Positions 11,310 through 22,450 of a DNA stretch of 64,000 nt are shown here, piece after piece (the stretch's first letter is position 1; the number at the start of each line of letters is the position of its first letter). The stretch is from Carya illinoinensis (Eukaryota > Streptophyta > Magnoliopsida > Fagales > Juglandaceae). The stretch lies in NCBI RefSeq assembly GCF_018687715.1, contig NC_056753.1, forward strand, positions 10,901,001 through 10,965,000. Reading direction: 5' to 3'. The position numbers and the translations under genes were made by a program. Under the pieces are notes generated by a model. The model saw only the letters and a program-made list of their open reading frames with translations. It had not been told where the DNA came from and searched no databases.

Positions 11310-12365
11310 TCACAAGTAAAATTTCCTCAAGTGCTTTGTGTTCCAAGAATGTTGCAACTCTCTGCCTTGGCTATCCTTTAGGCTGTAGGACTCTGGCTTG
11401 TTGTTAGCCACTACAGCATATGGTCCTTCCCAACAAGGTCCCAGCTTACCTTCTTCTTTGGTAGTGACCCCACTTTCCTTTAAAACCAAATCCACTATTT
11501 TGAATGTTCTGGGCTTCACTCTCTTGTTAAAGTACTACTCGGGTTTTTTCTTCTTGTGCAACATTCGAATCTCCACTACTTCCCTTTCTTTTTCTAAGAG
11601 GTCGAGAAACTCCTTCATTGCCTTGTTGTTTCAGGGTGCTGAGAAGTGAAGAGTTTAGAAACTTGGCAGCCCCACTTCCACTAGGGGTACGGCCTCATAC
11701 CCATATGCCAATATGAATGGAGTTTCTCCCGTGGGCATCTTTACTGAGGTTCTGTAAGCCCATAATACTACTGGTAACTCTTCCGCCCACTCTCCTTTCA
11801 TCTTTGTGAGTTTCTTCTTGAAAATTGACAGCAACACCTTGTTTGTCGCCTCTGCTTGCCAGTTTGCTTTTGGATGTCCTGGAGAGGAGTACTTGACCTG
11901 TATATTTAGCTCTTTGTACACCATTCCTTGCAGTGGTCTAAGTCAAATTGACGCTCGTTGTCTAAATCTATGCTTTGTGGAATTCCATATCAGCAAATGA
12001 TGTTTTTTCACAAAAATCTCGTTATTGCCTTGCTTGTTATAGTTGCCAACGGCTCCGCCTCCACCCATTTGGTGAAGTAGTCAACTGCCACAATCATAAG
12101 TGTTACGCCTCCCTCTCTCGGCAGGAAGGGTCCCACTAGATCCACTTCCCATTGGGTGAATGGCCAAGGGTTAGTCATGGAGGTCAGCTCCTCTGGGGGT
12201 GCGGGAGGAACTAGTGCGTACATCTAACACTTGACACACTTTTTTTGTAAAATCCCGGGCATCTCTCAATGCGTTGGGCCAATAATACCCAGCTCTCACC
12301 ACCTTCATGGCTAAAGCCTTGCTACCTGAATGGTTTCCATATATTCCTTCATGTATCTTGGCCAA
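11310..12365 (-). pseudogene. Tat integrase (broken)
   Basis: Minus-strand fragments in order: a zinc-binding and pre-core stretch (12365-12171), a core with the motif VDYFTKWVEAEPL (12223-12008), then the downstream part including GVAxR-equivalent positions and GETPF (11924-11655), and the C-terminal segment ending near 11310 with the GPYAV motif usual for this family. Frame breaks separate the pieces at about 12200, 12005 and 11650. Integrase would insert the element's cDNA; this copy is dead. Confidence 0.75.
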
Positions 12366-12792
12366 GACATATTGTGCTTCCTGTGGAGAGATACATCAAA
12401 GTAAAGGGTTGCGAAACCCCTTTTATAGAGAACCTCGTCAATAAGATGAACCTTACCACCTTCCTCATTATCCTCCTCACCTCTTTCTTCCCTTTAGGGA
12501 GTTTCCCCACATCAAGGTACTTGACCACATTGCTAGCCCACTCAGGGATACTTGAGCCCATTACACATACTTCTGTCTTTATGGCTGGAACTTCAACAAC
12601 TCTCTTTTTTATTGGCCATGGGAGGGGCACGTCCTTCATCCCTAATGTCGTGCATGCTAGCTTGCTCGCCACTATATTATCTTCTCATGGGATTTGGGAT
12701 ATGCTGAAATATGAGAACTAGTCATGTGCCTCCCAAACCCGAGCCAGATACTTCTTTAGCTTCTCGCCCTTAGTAGCGTATAACCCCATTAC

Positions 12793-13140
12793 CTAGTTGA
12801 CCACTACTTGTGAGTTTGATTTTACGTCCACCTCGGTTACCTCCATTGTTGTGGCTATCGAAATCCCTACCACCAGTGCCTCATATTTCACTTTGTTATT
12901 GGTCATCTTGAAGGTAAGGGTCACCATGTGATGATATTCCTGGCTTTCGGGGCTAACCAGGTGAATCCCTATTCCCCCGCTAGCTCGACAGGAGGAGCCG
13001 TATATGAAGAGGACCCATGACTTCCCTGTTAGAACTGCCACAGCTTCTGGGGGGAAGTCTAAGAACTCTGCTACAAAATCCACTAGTGCTCGCCCTTTTA
13101 TTGTCTTTCTTGGCAAATACTTTATATTGAATTTGCTCAA
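12793..13140 (-). pseudogene. Tat second (archaeal-type) RNase H fragment
   Basis: The frame holds a FIYGSS start, a run of beta-hairpin-like sequence and the NNKVKYEALVVG motif, which corresponds to the conserved N-x2-A-E-Y-E-A-L helix of the extra RNase H found in Tat-lineage elements after the normal RNase H. Expected Asp and Glu residues are changed (YGSS for DGSS, KYEAL for EYEAL), so it is probably inactive. A frame break near 12790 separates it from the pre-integrase region at 12672-12349. Confidence 0.7.
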
Positions 13141-13145
13141 CTCAA

Positions 13146-14260
13146 TCGATTATCCCACTAACCTTTTTGAGCTGCCTAGTCTTTTTAACACTTTTGCTTG
13201 TGGATTTTTTATGAGCACCCTTATCATGTGAGCTTGAAAATATGGGTAGAGTCTTTTGGCTACTATCACCAGGGCGAGGGCTAGCATCTCCACTCATCCA
13301 CTCATGGGTACCTTGCCTCTACTCCTCTCAATGCTTGACTTATGTAGTATACAAATAATTGAGTAGCTCTTTCCTCTTTGACCAGGACCACTGACAAGGT
13401 GTGTATATTGTCTTTTTTGGTTGTTTCAGAAGTGGTCGGCTAGTCAAATGCTACTTCAGTTTTTCAAAGGCTTCATCACATTCCTCATTCCAAAGGTGTA
13501 TCTTACGTAATACCCTAAAAAAAGGAAGGCATTTATCAGTCGACTTGGAAACAAACCTATTCAAGGCGGCCACCTTTCTCGCTAGTCGTTGAGTGTCATT
13601 TAGGCTTTTCGACAGCTTCATGTTTAGGATCACCTCAATCTTCCTAGGATAGCCTTCAATTACCCTCTTGGATTCAATGAAACCTAAGGACTTCCCTGAC
13701 CCGAACCCAAACATACATTTTGCTAGGTTTAACTTAAATCTTGTACTAGCATAAAATCGTGAATGCCTCTCTAAAGTCAGCTAGATGTTGGGCGGGGTCC
13801 TTACTTTTCACCAATAAGTAATCTATGTACACCTCCATCAACTTGCCTATTTGTTCTTCAAACATTCGGTTGACCACCCTTTGGTAGGTAGCCCTACGTT
13901 TTTCAAACCTAATGGCATGACTTGGTAGCAATAGAGTCCTTGATCGATAATAAAAGATGCCTTATCCTCGTCCGTTGGGTGCATTCGGATCTGGTTGTAG
14001 CTTGAATAGGCATTCATAAAGCTCAACATCTTATGCCCTGCGGTGGCATCCACGATAACATCTATCTGTGGCAAATGAAACTATCCATTCGGCAGGCTTT
14101 ATTTAGGTCAGTGAAATCTACACACATTCTTTATTTCCCGTTTGTCTTCTTCACAAGGACCATTTTAGATAGTCACTCAAGGTAATGGGATTCCTTGATG
14201 AAACTGGTGGTAAGTAAGCGTTTTACCTCCTCTGAGATGGTGGCATACTTCTCAGCACTG
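13146..14260 (-). pseudogene. Tat reverse transcriptase and RNase H (broken)
   Basis: RT pieces on the minus strand: 14074-13847 (a YSSYNQIRMHP motif, then the MPLGLKN region), 13931-13746 (VYIDYLLVKS, where the RT catalytic YxDD has become YIDY) and 13714-13451 (the FGVxSGKFLGF-like and connection region, seen as FGFGSGKSLGF). RNase H remnants lie between 13450 and 13146. Frameshifts separate the pieces. The altered YxDD and the breaks show the enzyme is dead. Confidence 0.7.
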
Positions 14261-14835
14261 AATGACCTTCTCTTCTGACGTACTTTCTTGTGTATGGGGT
14301 CTACATCAAGGTGGTGCTCTATGGTATTGTTATCTATTCCTGGCATCTTTTCATGGCTCTAGGCAAACACATCTCGGTGTTCTATCAGAAACTATTCAAG
14401 GCTTCTTTATCCTCAGGGGGAACTTGGGTTCCGATGCACGTGGTGGTGTTGGGGCAGTCAAGATACAACCTCACTATCTCCAATGGTTCATTGGCTTCGG
14501 TTTGCCATAAGTTTTGTTCATCCCTAACCTCAAACCCCTTCTCCAAGGGATTTACTACGGGTGAGGGTAAGGGTGGTGGTAAGATCTCCTGGTGGCACCC
14601 CTGGCTATTCTTTTTGCCACTGCTAATTATAATGCACACTTCGTTCCTATTACTTCTTATCTCCTGTACATACCACTCTCGTGCTAGGGCCTACTTGCCC
14701 CGTGCTTCGCCTACACCACAATTGGTCGGGATCTTCATTTTTAGGTGATAGGTAGATGTAACCGCCTTGAGGTTGTTAAGGGTTGGCTGCCCTAATATGG
14801 CCTTTTATAAAGATGGAGCCTTCACAACTAAGAAG

Positions 14836-15740
14836 TCAATCACGGTGGTGGATGTATGTGCTCTTGTTCCAGCTGTCACCGGGGGGGTGATGGCGCCAAT
14901 GTGCTCTTTTCTTAATGGTCGTGTAATCTTCCATCCAATGTGAACTCGTCTGGTGGTACTTACAGTAACAATTGCCTATTCTAGCCTGGCGATGCTCCTT
15001 GACTGGCTCCTCTTTCTCTTGTACATTCAGATTGTTGTGTATCAATCTGTTATGATGCTATGGCAGCCTTTCTCATCTTCTATCTTGATGATTCGATGTG
15101 GGTTTTTTGTCAATGTGGTTGCTTTTTTACTCAATTTCGTGCTCCCCTTTTCTCAGATCTACCAAGGCTTGTAGTGTGTCTTCAGCATTGACGAAGTCGT
15201 CTACTCTATCCATGAATTCCCTCATGGTAGAAGGGGTCTTCCTAGCCAATTTGGCCATGAAGGGGCTGCATGTCTATATCCCACCCAAGAGGGCAGCAAG
15301 GGTAATCTTCTCATCTTGATCATCCATTATTAACCTTTCTTTGTTGAAGCAAATGAAGTACATCTTCAAATTCTCATCTTCTCTTTGTTTAACCATCAAT
15401 AGGTAAGCAGTTGGGTAATTTGTCATGCACCTTCTTCTTCTCTTCATCCTCCCGGTTCGGGCCCCCATTACTATACGCTTCTCCCTCGCCTTGTTCACTG
15501 TGGTTGGGCATAACCATGTCAATAAGTTCCACATTCTTTCACTTTAGATCTTCGTTTTCCTTCTTTAGGGTCTCCATGGAGTTTAATGCCATCTTCAATT
15601 TTTCCTCCGTCACCTCCAGTCGTGCTTCCATGGCGGTAGGTAGCGTCTCTGGTTCATGGTTTGCTAGAGAACGAGTTATGGTTGGCATGTGGGAACCACA
15701 TTTTCGTCCAATGAGAAACTGAAATCAAGGAAGTCAGTAT
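14836..15740 (-). pseudogene. Tat gag, with two internal deletions
   Basis: Fragments at 15534-15274 (QREDENLKMYFICFNKE, typical of plant Ty3/gypsy gag) and 15045-14836 (CKYHQTSSHWMEDY, the zinc-binding-like gag C-terminus of Tat elements). Compared with the second copy (21860-23740), this copy lacks about 560 bp (after 14900, replaced by GTG) and about 375 bp (near 15415). The first deletion removes the gag/protease junction and the protease active-site segment. Confidence 0.75.
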
Positions 15741-15756
15741 CCCACAAACGGTGCCA
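15741..15756 (-). other. primer-binding-site-like sequence of the Tat element
   Basis: One base inside the 5' LTR, the minus strand reads TGGCACCGTTTGTGGG. This resembles the TGGCGCCGT-type PBS common in Tat elements (possibly tRNA-Asp). The same site follows the LTR copy at 23726-23741. The tRNA assignment is tentative. Confidence 0.5.
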
Positions 15757-15757
15757 C

Positions 15758-16149
15758 TGTAAAGGATGTGTCCCACCACCTAACGTAATCACCAATATGC
15801 AAATCAAAGGTAGATAGCGCTGGATGCTTGCAACCACTCTGATGTTTAAGTCAGTGAAGAGTAGTGTATAATAACTCAAGTATATAAGCAAAGATGTTTT
15901 TGGGTTACTTGGTGCCCATACATAGGTGTGGAGAAATATTGGATCAATACTAAGACTAGATGATCATCACGTGATGCTCATATGTTCATTCTTCCCCTAT
16001 ATAGTAGGAGTAATCTGTTCACCATATTAAGGCTTATCCGTTTCATTAGCTAATGGAATATCAAGCTTTCGTGGGCCTTTAACCTCCAGTTTGGGCCATA
16101 TTCACTGATATAATTCACAATTGGGCCGAGGTATTAAATGCACCCTCCA
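15758..16149 (-). repeat. Tat element 5' LTR
   Basis: 392 bp; plus-strand ends TGTAAAGGA and CACCCTCCA. By eye it matches 23743-24134 without difference and 6905-7297 with many. On the minus strand a G-box palindrome (15981-15960) is followed by a TATATA stretch at 15886-15881, in the order expected for a U3 promoter. Confidence 0.85.
15881..15886 (-). promoter_or_regulatory. candidate TATA box of the Tat 5' LTR
   Basis: Minus strand reads GCTTATATACTTG, about 75 bases downstream of the CACGTG palindrome and 120 bases before the LTR's inner end. Position and sequence suit a U3 TATA box. No transcription evidence is available. Confidence 0.4.
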
Positions 16150-16599
16150 TAGGTCTTTGTAAATCCATCTTCATTACTGTAGTTCACTGGAGGCACTTAT
16201 TAGTTCTATAAACTTGGCATGTAGTTGAATGCAAGGACGTTTTGTTCTTAAAATCTAGAGCAAAAATAATGGTAGTGAGCTGTCTGTTTTCTGCTCAATC
16301 CATTGTGCTTGTGGTGGGTGCTTTGACTGGATAGGATTTTGAAGCTATCTAGCCTAGAGAGAGGTCATTAATGTGAAATCAATATATCAAAGGCCTACAA
16401 TCTATTATGGATGTGAATTATTGGACAACACAAGTTGACCATAATTTTTACATTTTCGTGCTATGGGAGGGGAGGTGTTCTTGTTTCTGGAGAATGGGAA
16501 AGGAGATATTTAGAAGAAGAAGATGAAGGGGTCCTTCCCAATACACGCCCCTTTTCATAATCCCAATACGCACCGTTTGGGTTCTAGCTGTCCAGCTCA
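16150..16599. other. flanking DNA right of the Tat element, copy 1
   Basis: Non-coding host flank present twice: here and, almost unchanged, at 24135-24584. No gene is supported in it. It ends in the CAAGCGTG microhomology at 16600-16607, where the sequence departs from copy 2. Confidence 0.6.
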
Positions 16600-16668
16600 C
16601 AAGCGTGGTTTTGCATCTTTCTTAGCCAACAAATACTTAAGAGCAGAGTGGTCAGTGAAAATAGTAAC
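16600..16668 (-). repeat. 69-bp inverted copy of Athila RNase H segment
   Basis: Exact reverse complement of 20174-20242, which encodes the TDHSALKYLLAKKD part of RNase H in the same element. The outer edge shares CAAGCGTG with the host flank (compare 24585-24592). The inner edge meets gag sequence in sense orientation at 16669. Confidence 0.9.
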
Positions 16669-19600
16669 CTGATGAGACCTTTCAGGCCAGTTGGGAAAAA
16701 TTTAAGGATTTGGTGAACATTTGTCCACATCATGGTTTTGAATCCTGGAGGCTGGTGAGCTATTTTTACACTGGTCTCACTCCGGAATGAAAGCAATTTG
16801 TTCAGACAATGTGCAATGGGGAGTTTTTCAGCAAAGAACCTGATGAAGCATTATCATTTTTTGACTACCTTGCTGAGAGCGCACAACAATGGAACACTCG
16901 TACTGATCGAGTTCCATTAACAGCACAGCCAATGAGGGCTATTTCTGGAGGGGGCAGATATGAGCTTAAAGGAGACACTGATATTCAAGCCCGAATAACT
17001 GCATTGACTAGAAGAATGGAGGTCATGGAAATGGAAAAGGTAAAGGCTGCGAAAGTAGCAGAGGCATGTTCTATATGTGCTGATTCAAACCATAAGACCC
17101 AAGACTGCCCGATTATGCCAGTATTTCAAGAAAGTGGGTCTGAGCCAATGCAATCAGCTAACTGGGTCAATCGAGCACAGAATCAGTCTTTCTCCAACAC
17201 ATATAATCCGGGGTGGAGAAATCACCCAAATTTTTCATGGAGAAATGATCAGCCTGGTCGGTCCCCACCACCTCAGCAGCAACCATTTAATCAAGGTGCT
17301 CCTCAGCACCGGCATCCGCCATATCAAAATCCTCAGAGCTATCCTTATGTAGCTCCTCCTGGATTTCAGCCTCATGTAGCTGCACAAAGTCCTCAGCCTT
17401 CATCATCTGCCAAGAAGACTCTAGATGACAGTATGGCACAGATGGCCAATACACTTCAGCAATTCATGCAGATTCAGGCCACCACAAATAATCAAAATAC
17501 TCAGGCCATAAATGAGTTGCGTGGCATTGTTAATAAGATGAGCACAACCTTGAGCACCCTAGAGAAAGGGAAATTTCCTGCACAGCCTCAGCCTAATCCT
17601 CAAGTATACAGACAACAACAACATCAAGTGCATAATGTCTCAGGAGACGTTGTTGAGACAGCAAAAGCTGTTCTTACTTTGAGAAGTGGGAAGGAAGTTT
17701 CCCGACCTGAGATAACCATAGACACAGAGGTAATTGCTCATACGCCTAAAGATGCAGCAGAGACGGATGAAGCTGAAAAAGAACCAGAGGTAGCGAGATC
17801 AGAACTAAAGAAACCTGTAAGTGCAGATGCTGAAACTAGTAAGGGATACCAACCTGTGGTACCTTATCCTCAGAGATTGGCAGCTGGCAAAAAGAATAAG
17901 TATCACACGGAGATTCAAGAGATTTTCAAGCAAGTGAAAATTAATATTCCACTCTTGGATGCCATACAACAAGTGCCTTCATATGCAAAATTTTTGAAGG
18001 ACTTGTGCACGGTGAAGCGGAAGCTGAATGTGAAGAAGAAAGCTTTCCTAACGGAGCAAGTTAGTGCATTGATATTGAACGAGACTCCTCAGAAGTTTGG
18101 AGATCCTGGCTCTCCCAACATCTCCATTATGATTGGTGAATCACGAATTGGGAGAGCTTTACTTGATTTGGGGAGTAGTGTGAACTTGCTACCGTTCTCA
18201 GTATATGAGCAGTTGGGATTGGGTGAGCTGAAAAAGACCTCCACCATGCTACAGCTGGCTGACAGATCAGTTAAGGTACCGAAGGGTATTGTAGAGGACG
18301 TGTTGGTCCAGGTAGACAAATTCTACTACCCAGTAGATTTTGTGGTTCTTGACATGCAGCAGCCGGTCTCCACTATTTATCAAGCTCCTGTCATCCTAGG
18401 AAGACCATTTCTAGCTACATCAAATACTTTGATCAATTGCAGAAGTGGAGTTTTGAAGCTTACTTTTGGGAACATGGCGCTTGAGTTGAACGTTTTCAAC
18501 GCTTGCAAGATGCCAGCACATTTGGATGACACAAGTGATTTGAATGCTGTGGAGAGTTTGACACCAACAGATTTTATTTGCTCAACTTCTCCTTTTTCTG
18601 ATGATGATTATATTTTTCAGACACCTGAATTTTTACTTGATGAGAAAATTGATCATATTGATGAAGATGACTTTGATTTTTTTGATTGTTTTGCAGATTC
18701 ATCTTTACCACTTGAAGTACAATTTGCGGGAGCAAGATGGAAACCCCAGTTTGAAGCTTTACCACCACCAAACATACTTAGATCTTCAGAGGAAGAAGTT
18801 TCGCAGTTGGAACTGAAACCACTTCCTCAAGATTTAAAGTATGCGTTTCTTGGACCTGAAGAAGGAACTTTTCCGGTGGTGATTTCCTCAAAGCTAAATC
18901 AGAAGGATGAAGCCCAGTTGATTGAAGTATTAAGAAAGCATCGAGGTGCAATTGGTTGGACAATAGCCGACATCAAAGGCATTGATGCCGCTGTATGCAC
19001 CCACAGAATCCATCTTGAAGACGATGCTAAACCAGTTCGTGATGCTCAACGTAGGCTCAATCCTACCATGAAGGAAGTCGTGAAAGAGGAAGTGCTTAAG
19101 CTACTCGCAGTGGGAATCATTTATCCCATCTCAGACAGTAAGTGGGTAAGTCCAACTCAAGTGGTACTAAAGAAATCTAGTTTGACTGTCGTAAAAAATG
19201 AAAAAAATGAGTTGATTCCAACTAGAATGGTTACTGGCTGGAGAATGTGCATTGATTATAGAAAACTTAACTCAGCCAGTAGGAAGGATCATTTTCCTTT
19301 ACCATTCTTGGATCAAATTTTGGAAAGAGTAGCTGGTAATGCATATTATTGTTTCTTGGATGGCTATTCTGGTTATTATCAAATTGCTGTAGCACCTAAG
19401 GATCAGGAGAAAACCACTTTCACCTGTCCTTTTGGCACTTTTGCTTTTACTATAATGCCTTTTGGTTTGTGTAATGCTCCAGCTACTTTTCAGAGATGCA
19501 TGATGAGTATTTTTTCTGACATGATTGATGATATTTGTGAATATTCATGGATGATTTCTCTATTTTTGGAAAATCCTTTGAGAGTTGTTTGCATAATTTG

Positions 19601-20250
19601 GCACGTATTCTCCAGAAATGTGAGGAAAAAAATCTTTTACTTAATTGGGAGAAATGCCAATTTATGGTTACTCAGGGCATTGTATTAGGGCATATTGTTT
19701 CTTCTGAGGGTATAAAGGTCGACAAGGCAAAGATTGAATTAATATCTAAACTTCCTATCCCTAGGACAGTTAGGGATAATCGTTCTTTTCTTGGTCATGC
19801 TGGCTTTTATAGGCGGTTTATTCAAGGGTTTAGTTCCATTGCAAAACCTTTGTGCACTCTTTTACAAAATGATATTGAATTTGTTTAGAGTGATGAGTGC
19901 CAAAAAGCTTTTGATACATTGAAAAAGTCGCTTACCACTGCCCCTATTGTGCAACCCCCGCATTGGGACCTTCCGTTTGAGGTTATGACAGATGCTAGTG
20001 ACTATGCCTTAGGAGCTGTTTTGGGGCAGCGAGTGGATAACAGATCATTTGTGATTTATTATGCCAGTAGAACCTTGAATGATGCCCAGAAAAATTATAC
20101 CACTACTGAAAAAGAATTGCTTGCAGTTGTTTTTGCACTTGATAAATTCTGGGCTTATATTCTTGGTTCTCCTGTTACTATTTTCACTGACCACTCTGCT
20201 CTTAAGTATTTGTTGGCTAAGAAAGATGCAAAACCACGCTTGATTCATAC
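16669..20250 (+). pseudogene. Athila gag-protease-RT-RNase H polyprotein (broken)
   Basis: The frame enters gag at about 16673, meets a TGA at 16788-16790, then stays open from 16809 for 959 codons. In that frame: a zinc knuckle (C87, C90, H95, C100), a Pro/Gln-rich linker (about 135-210), protease with LLDLGSSVN (about 451) and RT beginning MCIDYRKLNSASRKDHFPLP (about 813). A one-base loss near 19540 shifts frame just before the catalytic FMDD motif, which continues in another frame (19547-19888). A TAG at 19886-19888 then interrupts the connection region. RNase H (19919-20242: DASDYALGAVLGQ, TDHSALKYL) stops at KPRLI and integrase is absent. A full element would make capsid, protease, RT and integrase; this one cannot. 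Confidence 0.85.
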
Positions 20251-21351
20251 TCGGTTTCTTCATTGCCTCTCCAGCCGACTTCTTCAATTTGTTTCTTCAA
20301 TCTGTTATTTCAATTTCAGCACACAACAATTCATTCACCTACTGCTTCTAGTCGGTCCAAATAAATTAAATTCATTCCCCCTTCAATCACAATTCACAGC
20401 TGACTTCTCTTGTTGAATATGGCACTCTACTTCAAGCATTTCGGTGGAGACCAATTGGTGGACAGCAGCCTTCTTCTTCCTTCATTTCGGCTACCTCTTC
20501 CTTTCTCTTCAGAATTTCTTTCACTCACATGCCAAACTCTTTCTATCTTCCTTTATCTCGGCTCTTGTCCAATTCAATGGAAAGGAAGCAGCCTTTGATG
20601 ACCCTTTCAATGTCAAAACTTGTGGAGACAATTCGGTGGACAGCAGCCTACCCCTTCATCTAATAATTTCGGTGGATAGCAGCTCTCTTTTGATGACTTC
20701 ATTTCATCACATGTTCCTCAACTTAGTTTAGCTGCACCAACCGATGTAAGTTAAGCCAAACAAGTAGCCTTCCAATTAATGTATAATTTAGGTGGGTTGG
20801 AAATGAGTTGGTGGATTTGTGGGGTGATTGTAGCCGTGTATGAGGTTAAATTGAGTTGAGATTGTTTGAATGGTGGGAAAGCTCAAGACAAAGTATGAAC
20901 AAGGCATGATCATAATTAACCATGGTATGCATGAAAAATGGAGATGGAGAAAAAAAAAAAACACTCAACAACAAAATAACATAAATGAAAGATTAGCTTT
21001 GAGCAACTTCCATTCAAAGATGGCAAGAAGTGCTTCTATCTTTTGAGGTTCATGAATTGAACCCAAAAGATGGAAAGATAGCTCAAGAAACTTTATGAAC
21101 ATGAAGAACAAGAAAAACAATGGTACAAATGCAAATGATAATGGAAAGCAAGAAAAATTATGGACTAGAATGCATAGTAATCAATAGTTGGTAGAATTCA
21201 AGCATAAATTCATGCTTTTAATCAATTAAAATCACAACTTTGATTTATTTATTTTAACCATTTTTCCATTTAAAACCAATAATAATGTCATGATGAATTT
21301 AAAATATATTGGTTTTAAATAGTTAAAATGTGCAATATTTCAGCTCAATCA
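20251..21351 (+). repeat. partial 3' LTR of the Athila-like element
   Basis: Sequence after the RNase H break is non-coding, CT-rich with repeated GGTGGACAGCAGCC-like phrases (20450-20660), and ends CAGCTCAATCA. Its last 160 bases match the ends of the solo LTRs at 41287-42591 and 60073-62610, which identifies this as the 3' part of an LTR. The LTR's 5' border is not visible, so the deletion that removed integrase may extend into it. Confidence 0.6.
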
Positions 21352-21859
21352 GGGTCTACATCAAGGTGGTGCTCTATGGTATTGTTATCTATTCCTGGCA
21401 TCTTTTCATGGCTCTAGGCAAACACGTCTCGGTGTTCTATCAGAAACTATTCAAGGCTTCTTTATCCTCAGGGGGAACTTGGGTTCCGATGCACGTGGTG
21501 GTGTTGGGGCAGTCAAGATACAACCTCACTATCTCCAATGGTTCATTGGCTTCGGTTTGCCATAAGTTTTGTTCATCCCTAACCTCAAACCCCTTCTCCA
21601 AGGGATTTACTACGGGTGAGGGTAAGGGTGGTGGCAAGATCTCCTGGTGGCACCCCTGGCTATTCTTTTTGCCACTACTAATGATAATGCACACTTCGTT
21701 CCTATTACTTCTTATCTCCTGTACATAACACTCTCGTGCTAGGGCCTACTTGCCCCGTGCTTCGCCTACACCACAATTGGTCGGGATCTTCATTTTTAGG
21801 TGATAGGTAGACGTAACCGCCTTGAGGTTGTTAAGGGTTGGCTGCCCTAATATGGCCTT

Positions 21860-22231
21860 TTATAAAGATGGAGCCTTCACAACTAAGAAGTCAGTCACGG
21901 TGGTGGATGTATGTGCTCTTGTTCCAGCTGTCACCGGGAGGGTGATGGCGCCAATTGGTTGTATCGTATCCCCAGAAAAGCCCTTCAGCAGTGTCGGGGA
22001 GGGTCTTAAGTTAGTTGCACTTATATCCATTTTGATGAAAGCCTCCCAGAACAATATGTCTGCTGAACTGCTGTTGTCAATAAGTATGTGCCTAGTTGTG
22101 TAGTTGGCAACTAGGAGAGTGACGACTAAGGCATTGTCATGTGGGTATAGCACTCCTTCTTGATCTTCTTCCCCAAAGGATATGGTCGTCTGAGTATCAA
22201 GCTTTTGATACTTGGGGGCCCTGTCTGCCAC
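21860..22231 (-). pseudogene. Tat protease region retained in copy 2
   Basis: The minus-strand frame carries HILIDNSSSADILFW, matching the Tat protease active site, normally V-D-N-G-S-S-A-D-I-L; here Gly has become Ser. Aspartic protease would cleave the polyprotein; the Gly change predicts loss of activity. The frame continues into the conserved IGAITLPV stretch. Most of this region is missing from copy 1. Confidence 0.75.
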
Positions 22232-22450
22232 ATATCCTTCTTCATACCTCGCTCTTTGTGCGTGGGCCTTTCAATTGGATGAAGAGAGGCTGCCTCTAGC
22301 AAATCCACCTCCTATCATCCGAATTTCCCCTATGGGCACCATGTCCCTATCTTTCTTCAGGGATGCCCTATCTCTACCATTGCGACGAGTATTATCTTGA
22401 TGCCTATTAGGACTGCTACTCCCTTTGGAATTGTGTCTTATCTCATAACA

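Larger units (their letters stand above)
6905..16149 (-). mobile_element. Tat-lineage Ty3/gypsy LTR retrotransposon (defective)
   Basis: About 9.2 kb on the minus strand, bounded by LTRs of 393 bp (left) and 392 bp (right) that start TG and end CA on either strand. Flanks are TAGGA (6900-6904) and TAGGT (16150-16154), a TSD with one mismatch. Order on the minus strand: 5' LTR, PBS-like site, gag, deleted protease, RT/RNase H, a second (archaeal-type) RNase H, integrase, a 77-bp tandem array, an antisense ORF, 3' LTR. The second RNase H, the extra antisense ORF and tandem repeats after pol are known hallmarks of Tat/Ogre-Grande-Retand elements. All coding frames are broken by stops and frameshifts, and the LTRs differ at many positions, so the insertion is old. 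Confidence 0.85.
14297..16607. repeat. near-identical duplication, copy 1
   Basis: From GGGTCTACATCA (14297) to CAAGCGTG (16607) this segment repeats at 21352-24592. It covers part of Tat gag-pro, the 5' LTR and about 450 bp of host flank, so it is not a second insertion but a duplication of an already occupied locus. About fifteen substitutions were noticed by eye across the shared 2.3 kb, plus two deletions in this copy. Confidence 0.9.
16600..21351 (+). mobile_element. Athila-like Ty3/gypsy fragment, 5'-truncated and internally deleted
   Basis: Plus-strand element lacking its 5' LTR and gag N-terminus. It contains gag (from 16669), protease, RT and RNase H up to about 20250, then jumps without integrase to sequence ending like an LTR (CTCAATCA at 21351). 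The base following the end begins GGGTC, the same five bases that start the unoccupied duplicate at 14297. This suggests the element had inserted at that GGGTC within the Tat sequence. Its left edge is not an LTR but a 69-bp inverted pol fragment. Protease of the DLGSS type and the RT sequence point to the Athila lineage. Confidence 0.8.

Noticed and set aside
14290..14748. 152-codon plus-strand ORF, repeated at 21330-21728, suggesting a conserved unknown protein
   Set aside because: It is antisense to the Tat gag/protease region. Its conservation comes from the near-identical DNA duplication, not from selection on protein.
15411..15722. Plus-strand ORF repeated at 23267-23707
   Set aside because: Antisense shadow of Tat gag next to the LTR. 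The two copies are alike because the DNA is duplicated.
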